From Heyndrickxia shackletonii (GTDB lineage Bacteria > Bacillota > Bacilli > Bacillales > Bacillaceae_C), in the NCBI RefSeq assembly GCF_001420715.1, contig NZ_LJJC01000004.1:336091-400090 (forward strand): a stretch of 64,000 nucleotides of DNA, in the 5' to 3' direction. The notes beneath the pieces were generated by a model. The model ran no database searches. It was not told the origin of the DNA and saw only the letters and a list, made by a program, of their open reading frames with translations. A program made the translations under genes and the position numbers. Shown one piece after another: positions 58,620-64,000 of this stretch. Position 1 is the first letter of the stretch. The number at the start of each line of letters is the position of its first letter.

Positions 58620-60464
58620 ATGAACTTATTAGATAGACTAAAGAACTCTATTTTAGTTGCGGATGGTGCCATGGGAACGCTTCTCTACTCCTACGGAAAA
58701 GATACATGCTACGAGGAATTTAATTTATCCCATAGCGAGGATATTTTTAATATTCATCAAGCATATATACAGGCGGGTGCACAGGTTATCCAAACAAATA
58801 CCTATGGTGCTAATTACTATAAATTAAGCCAGTATGGTCTGGAGGAGCAGGTAAAAGCCATCAATATAGAAGCGGTCCGGATTGCCAAGCAGGCTGCGAA
58901 CAAAGATACTTATATACTCGGTTCAATGGGAGGATACCGCGGTTTTCGCAAGGCGGACATCACTCTTGCCGAGATTAAGCGCAGTTTTCGGGAACAGCTT
59001 TATCATCTTCTCCATGAAGGGGTCGATGGGATATTGCTCGAAACCTATTATGATGCGGAGGAGCTTTTTGCAGTTGTGGAAATTGCGAAGGAGGAAGCGG
59101 ATGTACCGGTTATTGCGCAATTTTCCTTATTAGAACCAGAGGTTTTGCAAAATGGAACATATGTGAAAGACGGACTACTGCGGTTAGAAGAGCTTGGGGC
59201 GGATGTGGTCGGATTGAATTGCCGATTAGGACCTCATCATATGATCCAATCCTTTGAGCAGATACCCTTGCCTAACAGGGCATTTTTATCGGCATATCCA
59301 AATGCAAGTCTGCTAGATTACGAGGATGGCAGGTATGTCTTTACAAAAAATGCTGAGTACTTTAAGAGTTGTTCCGTACGGCTTGTGGAACAGGGGATAC
59401 GCCTGATAGGGGGCTGCTGCGGTACAACGCCGGAGCATATTAAGGCAATTGCGGAGGGAGTCCGCGGGCTGCAGCCTATTAAGGAAAAAACGGTGAAACC
59501 GATTCGCCCAAAGATTGAAGTCCTCGCTTCCCATGTAGATCAGGAACCTCCGCTGCATGAGATTGTGAAAGAACGGACATCGATTATTGTGGAACTTGAT
59601 ACACCAAAGCATTTACAAACGGAAGCGTTTTTCGCAGGGGCTAACTGTTTAAAGGAAGCGGGTATTGATGCTTTAACAATGGCCGATAATTCCCTTGCCT
59701 CACCGCGTATTAGCAATGTCGCTATGGCAACGATTCTGAAGGAGCAGCATCATATTCGTCCACTTGTTCATATTACTTGCCGGGATCGGAACTTAATTGG
59801 ACTCCAATCCCATTTGATGGGGCTGGATGCTCTCGGGATTAATCAAGTTTTAGCAGTGACCGGCGACCCTTCAAAAATTGGCGATTTTCCGGGAGCTACT
59901 TCTGTCTATGACCTATCTTCCATGGATCTGATTGCCATGATGAAGCAATTTAACGAAGGAATTTCCTATTCAGGTAAGTCTTTAGGAAAGAAAACTTCCT
60001 TTTCTGTGGCAGCTGCTTTTAATCCAAATGTGCGTAATTTGGATCGTGCTGTTGCTCGTTTAGAGAAAAAAGTTCGAAGCGGTGCAGATTATTTCATTAC
60101 CCAGCCGCTTTTTAATGAAAAGCAAATGGAAGAAGTTTATGAGGCAACCAGGCATTTGGAGGTGCCGATTTACATTGGCATCATGCCTTTAACAAGCTAC
60201 CGAAATGCGAGCTTCCTTCATCATGAAGTTCCAGGTATAACATTAACAGAGCAAATTTTAGAAGTTATGGAAAGGGTGAAGGATGACCCAGTTCAAGCGA
60301 CAAAGGAAAGCTTATCGATTTCGAAGACATTGGTTGATGCAGCGATGAAATATTTTAATGGCATTTATTTGATTACACCTTTTACACGCTATGATTTAAC
60401 GGTGGATTGTGTAAATTATGTACACGAAAAGGAGAAACTGGCCCATGGCACTAACGTTATTTGA
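58620..60464 (+). CDS. yitJ: Bifunctional homocysteine S-methyltransferase / methylenetetrahydrofolate reductase (YitJ)
   Basis: The 614-residue fusion (Bacillus subtilis YitJ: 612) has an N-terminal homocysteine methyltransferase barrel (about residues 1-290; VADGAMGTLLYSYG, GADVVGLNC and zinc-binding RLIGGCCGTTPEHIKAIA) and a C-terminal MetF-like reductase (about 320-610; ITCRDRNLIGLQSHLMGLDA, VLAVTGDPSK, FFITQPLF-type YFITQPLFNE). It makes 5-methyltetrahydrofolate and transfers a methyl group to homocysteine. ATG at 58620 follows AAGGAGTGAAGGC; a longer frame into metC is a shadow. It overlaps metH by 20 bases. Confidence 0.93.
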   Translation: MNLLDRLKNSILVADGAMGTLLYSYGKDTCYEEFNLSHSEDIFNIHQAYIQAGAQVIQTNTYGANYYKLSQYGLEEQVKAINIEAVRIAKQAANKDTYILGSMGGYRGFRKADITLAEIKRSFREQLYHLLHEGVDGILLETYYDAEELFAVVEIAKEEADVPVIAQFSLLEPEVLQNGTYVKDGLLRLEELGADVVGLNCRLGPHHMIQSFEQIPLPNRAFLSAYPNASLLDYEDGRYVFTKNAEYFKSCSVRLVEQGIRLIGGCCGTTPEHIKAIAEGVRGLQPIKEKTVKPIRPKIEVLASHVDQEPPLHEIVKERTSIIVELDTPKHLQTEAFFAGANCLKEAGIDALTMADNSLASPRISNVAMATILKEQHHIRPLVHITCRDRNLIGLQSHLMGLDALGINQVLAVTGDPSKIGDFPGATSVYDLSSMDLIAMMKQFNEGISYSGKSLGKKTSFSVAAAFNPNVRNLDRAVARLEKKVRSGADYFITQPLFNEKQMEEVYEATRHLEVPIYIGIMPLTSYRNASFLHHEVPGITLTEQILEVMERVKDDPVQATKESLSISKTLVDAAMKYFNGIYLITPFTRYDLTVDCVNYVHEKEKLAHGTNVI

Positions 60465-63400
60465 ACAACAGTTGAAGAAAAAAATACTTATTCTTGATGG
60501 TGCGATGGGGACCATGATCCAAGCGAAGCAGTTGTCAGCTGAAGACTTTGGCGGGGAAGAGTATGAAGGCTGTAACGAGTACTTAACGATTACTGCCCCG
60601 GATGTTATCGCCGATATTCACCGCGCTTATTTACAGGCAGGTGCTGATGTAATTGAAACCAATACATTCGGAGCGACAAGTATTGTCCTTGATGAATATG
60701 GTCTTGGTCATTTAGCAGAGGAAATAAATTATAAAGCTGCACGATTAGCTAAACAAGCTTCGAATGAATTTTCCACAGAGGAATGGCCGCGGTTCGTTGC
60801 CGGTTCAATGGGACCAACGACAAAAACGTTATCTGTTACGGGCGGAGCAACCTTTGACCAGCTGAGGCAGGCTTATTATGAGCAGACGAAAGGATTAGTT
60901 CGAGGTGGTGCAGATGTTCTTTTACTGGAAACATCACAGGATCTGTTGAATGTAAAGTCTGCATACTTAGGAATTTGTGCTGCTTTGGAAGAATTGGGTG
61001 TGAAAGTTCCGCTGATGATCTCCGGTACGATTGAACCGATGGGTACGACACTTGCAGGGCAAAGCATTGAAGCTTTTTATATCTCCGTGGAACATATGAA
61101 TCCCGTAGCGGTCGGATTGAACTGTGCGACAGGTCCAGAGTTTATGTCTGATCATATTCGTGCATTATCCGGCTTAGCGACAACCGCTGTAAGCTGCTAT
61201 CCGAATGCGGGTCTTCCTGATGAAGAGGGACATTATCATGAATCACCGGAATCGTTATCTGCAAAGATCCGCGGATTTGCAGAAAAGGGCTGGCTGAATG
61301 TTGCGGGCGGATGTTGCGGGACAACACCTGAACATATAAAAGCACTGGCAGAAGCGTTAAAGGATGTAATGCCAAGAATTCCAAATGAGGAGCACCCACA
61401 TGCTGTTTCCGGAATTGAGCCTTTTATTTATGAAGATGAAAGTGTGCGGCCGCTATTTGTAGGGGAACGAACAAATGTGATTGGGTCACGGAAATTCAAA
61501 GGATTGATTGCGGAAGGCAAATATGAAGAAGCGAGCGAAATTGCCCGTGCCCAGGTGAAAAATGGAGCACATATTATTGATATCTGTTTAGCGGATCCCG
61601 ACCGTGAAGAAATGGAGGATATGGAGGAATTCATCCAACAGGTTGTGAAAAAAGTAAAAGTTCCTTTAATGATAGATTCGACAGATGAAGCAGTAATCGA
61701 AAAGGCATTTACCTACTGCCAAGGGAAAAATATTATTAACTCTATTAATCTCGAAAATGGGGAAGAACGATTTGAAAAAGTAACCCCGCTTATTCATCAA
61801 TTCGGCGGTGCAGTCGTCGTTGGTACCATTGACGAGGCTGGAATGGGAGTAACGGCTGAGAGGAAGCTCGAAATCGCATTGCGGTCCTATGATTTACTAG
61901 TTACTAAATATGGGATTCACCCAAGCGATATTATTTTTGATCCGCTTGTTTTTCCTGCTGGAACAGGGGATGAACAATATTTTTGTGCGGCAAAGGAAAC
62001 AGTGGAGGGGATTCGTCTCATTAAAGAAAGGCTTCCTAAGTGCCAAACCATTTTAGGAGTAAGCAATGTTTCTTTTGGTTTACCTCCTGCAGGGCGCGAA
62101 GTATTAAATTCTGTATTTTTATATTATTGTACGAAAGCTGGACTGGACTATGCCATCGTGAATACCGAAAAGCTTGAGCGTTTTGCCTCAATTCCAGAGG
62201 AAGAAGTACGCATGGCGGAGCGGTTATTATTTGAAACGAGTGATGATGCGCTAGCGGTTTTTACGGAATTTTACCGTGGGAAGAAGAAAGAGAAGAAGGT
62301 AGCGGTTGAAACTTTGAGTCTAGCGGAGCGCCTGGCAAGTTATGTCGTGGAAGGCACAAAGGAAGGCTTACTAGAGGATTTGCAACAGGCACTTGAGGAG
62401 TATCCTTCCCCTTTGGCAATAATTAATGGTCCGTTAATGGATGGGATGGCGGAGGTTGGGCGGCTATTTAATGACAACCAGTTGATTGTCGCTGAGGTTT
62501 TACAAAGTGCGGAGGTCATGAAAACATCCGTCTCCTTTTTAGAGCCTTTTATGGAAAAAAGCGTGGAGTCAAGTTCGAAGGGAAAGGTTATCCTTGCAAC
62601 GGTAAAAGGGGATGTGCACGATATCGGGAAAAACCTAGTCGATATCATTTTATCCAATAATGGTTATGATGTAGTGGATCTTGGAATTAAGGTGGCACCG
62701 GCTGATTTGATTGAAGCGGTTAGAAGAGAGAAGCCGGATGTGGTTGGATTGTCCGGATTGCTTGTCAAATCCGCACAGCAAATGGTCCTGACAGCACAGG
62801 ATTTACGGGAGGCCGGGATTGACCTTCCAATTTTAGTCGGGGGAGCGGCACTTTCGAGGAAGTTTACTACTAATAAAATTGCCCCAGAATATAATGGACT
62901 TGTTGTGTATGCGAAGGATGCGATGGATGGGCTATCCTTAGCGAATCGTGTATTGAATGCGGATGAGCGCGAGGTTTTGGTGGAGGAACAAAGGGAGCGG
63001 AAATTAAAGCAGGCGGAAATTGAGCATAAGGTGACGAGGCCGGAACGGAAAATAGCGGTGCGTTCGCCAATTTCGACGGATGGTCCTGTATTTGTCCCAG
63101 CTGATTTAAAGGAGCATATTTTACGGAATTATTCGGTTGCACATATTGAGCCTTATGTGAATATGCAAATGCTACTTGGACATCATTTAGGATTGAAAGG
63201 AAAAGTTGCAAGGCTTTTGGAGGAGCAAGATGAAAAAGCGGTGAAATTGAAGGAGCAAGTAGATGAGTTGCTGATGAAGGCAAAATCAGATCGCTTGCTG
63301 GAACCATCCGCATTATATCGGTTTTTCCCGGCTCAATCGGATGGGGATGATGTGATAATTTATGACCCTGAGAATCCTGGTGTGGAAATAGAGCGGTTTA

Positions 63401-63885
63401 CCTTCCCACGCCAAGAGCAAGCTCCGTATCTGTGTTTGGCCGATTATTTGAAGTCAGTGGATAGTGGAGTGATGGATTACGTCGGGATGTTTGCGGTTGT
63501 GGCCGGAAAAAATATCCGCGAATTTGCTTCTGCATTGAAAAAGCAAGGTGATTACTTACAAAGCCATGCATTGCAAGCGTTGGCTTTAGAGCTTGCGGAA
63601 GGCTTTGCCGAAAGAGTCCATCAACTGATGCGTGATCAGTGGGGATTCCCTGATGCACCTGACTTTACCATGCAGCAGCGCTTCGCCGCGAAATACCAAG
63701 GTCAGCGGTTCTCGTTTGGTTATCCGGCATGCCCGAATTTAGAGGACCAGGCAAAGCTATTTAAGTTATTGCAGCCAGAGAAGATTGGTCTGCATTTAAC
63801 GGAAGGCTTTATGATGGAACCGGAGGCAGCAGTGACAGCGATTGTATTTGCACATCCGGAGGCGAGGTATTTTAATGTATTATAG
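60445..63885 (+). CDS. metH: Cobalamin-dependent methionine synthase
   Basis: The 1146-residue enzyme transfers the methyl group of 5-methyltetrahydrofolate to homocysteine via cobalamin. Modules in order: homocysteine barrel with zinc ligands (GLNCATG and AGGCCGTTPEHIK, about residues 230-300), pterin-binding domain (ERTNVIGSRKFK onward, about 340-600), cap and B12 domain (about 620-870; DVHDIGKNLVD carries the axial His, then GLSGLLVKS and LVGGAALSR) and the C-terminal reactivation domain (about 900-1146; RFSFGYPACP and EPEAAVT). All key motifs are present. ATG at 60445 follows AAAAGGAGAAACTGGCCC; a start at 60418 is less likely. Confidence 0.94.
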   Translation: MALTLFEQQLKKKILILDGAMGTMIQAKQLSAEDFGGEEYEGCNEYLTITAPDVIADIHRAYLQAGADVIETNTFGATSIVLDEYGLGHLAEEINYKAARLAKQASNEFSTEEWPRFVAGSMGPTTKTLSVTGGATFDQLRQAYYEQTKGLVRGGADVLLLETSQDLLNVKSAYLGICAALEELGVKVPLMISGTIEPMGTTLAGQSIEAFYISVEHMNPVAVGLNCATGPEFMSDHIRALSGLATTAVSCYPNAGLPDEEGHYHESPESLSAKIRGFAEKGWLNVAGGCCGTTPEHIKALAEALKDVMPRIPNEEHPHAVSGIEPFIYEDESVRPLFVGERTNVIGSRKFKGLIAEGKYEEASEIARAQVKNGAHIIDICLADPDREEMEDMEEFIQQVVKKVKVPLMIDSTDEAVIEKAFTYCQGKNIINSINLENGEERFEKVTPLIHQFGGAVVVGTIDEAGMGVTAERKLEIALRSYDLLVTKYGIHPSDIIFDPLVFPAGTGDEQYFCAAKETVEGIRLIKERLPKCQTILGVSNVSFGLPPAGREVLNSVFLYYCTKAGLDYAIVNTEKLERFASIPEEEVRMAERLLFETSDDALAVFTEFYRGKKKEKKVAVETLSLAERLASYVVEGTKEGLLEDLQQALEEYPSPLAIINGPLMDGMAEVGRLFNDNQLIVAEVLQSAEVMKTSVSFLEPFMEKSVESSSKGKVILATVKGDVHDIGKNLVDIILSNNGYDVVDLGIKVAPADLIEAVRREKPDVVGLSGLLVKSAQQMVLTAQDLREAGIDLPILVGGAALSRKFTTNKIAPEYNGLVVYAKDAMDGLSLANRVLNADEREVLVEEQRERKLKQAEIEHKVTRPERKIAVRSPISTDGPVFVPADLKEHILRNYSVAHIEPYVNMQMLLGHHLGLKGKVARLLEEQDEKAVKLKEQVDELLMKAKSDRLLEPSALYRFFPAQSDGDDVIIYDPENPGVEIERFTFPRQEQAPYLCLADYLKSVDSGVMDYVGMFAVVAGKNIREFASALKKQGDYLQSHALQALALELAEGFAERVHQLMRDQWGFPDAPDFTMQQRFAAKYQGQRFSFGYPACPNLEDQAKLFKLLQPEKIGLHLTEGFMMEPEAAVTAIVFAHPEARYFNVL

Positions 63886-63902
63886 ATGTCGTTATCGGTT
63901 TG

Positions 63903-63930
63903 ACTCCCCTTTTTGAAAGGGGGCGGTTTA
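63903..63930 (+). terminator. Possible terminator after metH
   Basis: GACTCCCCTTTTT and GAAAGGGGGCGG form a short stem (CCCCTTT/AAAGGGG) soon after the metH stop, but the following bases are CGGTTTAA rather than a T run, so it is a weak candidate. Confidence 0.35.
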
Positions 63931-64000
63931 ACCCCTTAATTTTGGACACTTACTTTGGAATTCTCTGTTTTTCTTAGTTTTCCATTTTATCTACCGCGCT

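Overview
The window comes from a low-GC Gram-positive bacterium of the Bacillaceae. The grounds are AT-rich DNA, strong AGGAGG-type ribosome binding sites with frequent TTG starts, three S-box (SAM-I) riboswitches, and Bacillus-type genes (gntP/gntK, metNPQ, metI-metC-yitJ, fosB, aadK, tagO, LytR-CpsA-Psr). The genus cannot be fixed from the sequence. No rRNA, tRNA, prophage, insertion sequence or CRISPR array was found.

Layout. 1-1.6 kb: the end of an amidase gene and two membrane proteins. 1.7-7.4 kb: gluconate uptake (gntP, two gluconokinase paralogues, an RpiR-type regulator); a 17-bp palindrome fills the gntP promoter spacer, recurs before the first kinase gene, and a cre site follows. 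7.4-12.2 kb: Nudix, methyltransferase, an S-box-controlled MetE-like gene, GNAT and small ORFs. 12.48-13.21 kb: fourteen 52-bp tandem repeats. 13.3-15.4 kb: GNAT, aminoglycoside adenylyltransferase and a small P-loop kinase. 15.5-22.1 kb: LacI regulator, two MFS paralogues, a shikimate/quinate dehydrogenase-like protein and a type II dehydroquinate dehydratase, facing a shikimate kinase; together a plausible scavenging route for quinate/shikimate. 22.4-33 kb: a TetR/hydrolase pair with a nonsense-mutated hydrolase, a 14-unit WG-type repeat protein, a pentapeptide-repeat protein, a TagO/WecA-type transferase, a flavodoxin/LysR pair and an Lrp/AhpD-like pair. 33-38 kb: an RND pump and an MFS exporter. 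38-43.7 kb: small accessory genes, repeats and two deletion relics (SDR/carboxymuconolactone decarboxylase; ECF sigma factor). 43.7-46.5 kb: a VanRS-like two-component system next to a D,D-carboxypeptidase. 47.1-51.2 kb: S-box, metNPQ and an M20 peptidase. 51.6-56 kb: DinB-like, fosB, LCP, SDR and TetR. 56.1-63.9 kb: S-box followed by metI-metC-yitJ-metH.

The most coherent physiology is sulfur/methionine metabolism. Three SAM riboswitches put methionine import, homocysteine synthesis from cysteine and both homocysteine methylation routes under SAM control. The most unusual features are four intergenic repeat tracts. Two of them share a GGACAC(A)GATTCC core, and three have a period of 51-52 bp. 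Two gene relics also look as if one internal deletion had joined the front of one operon gene to the back of the next.
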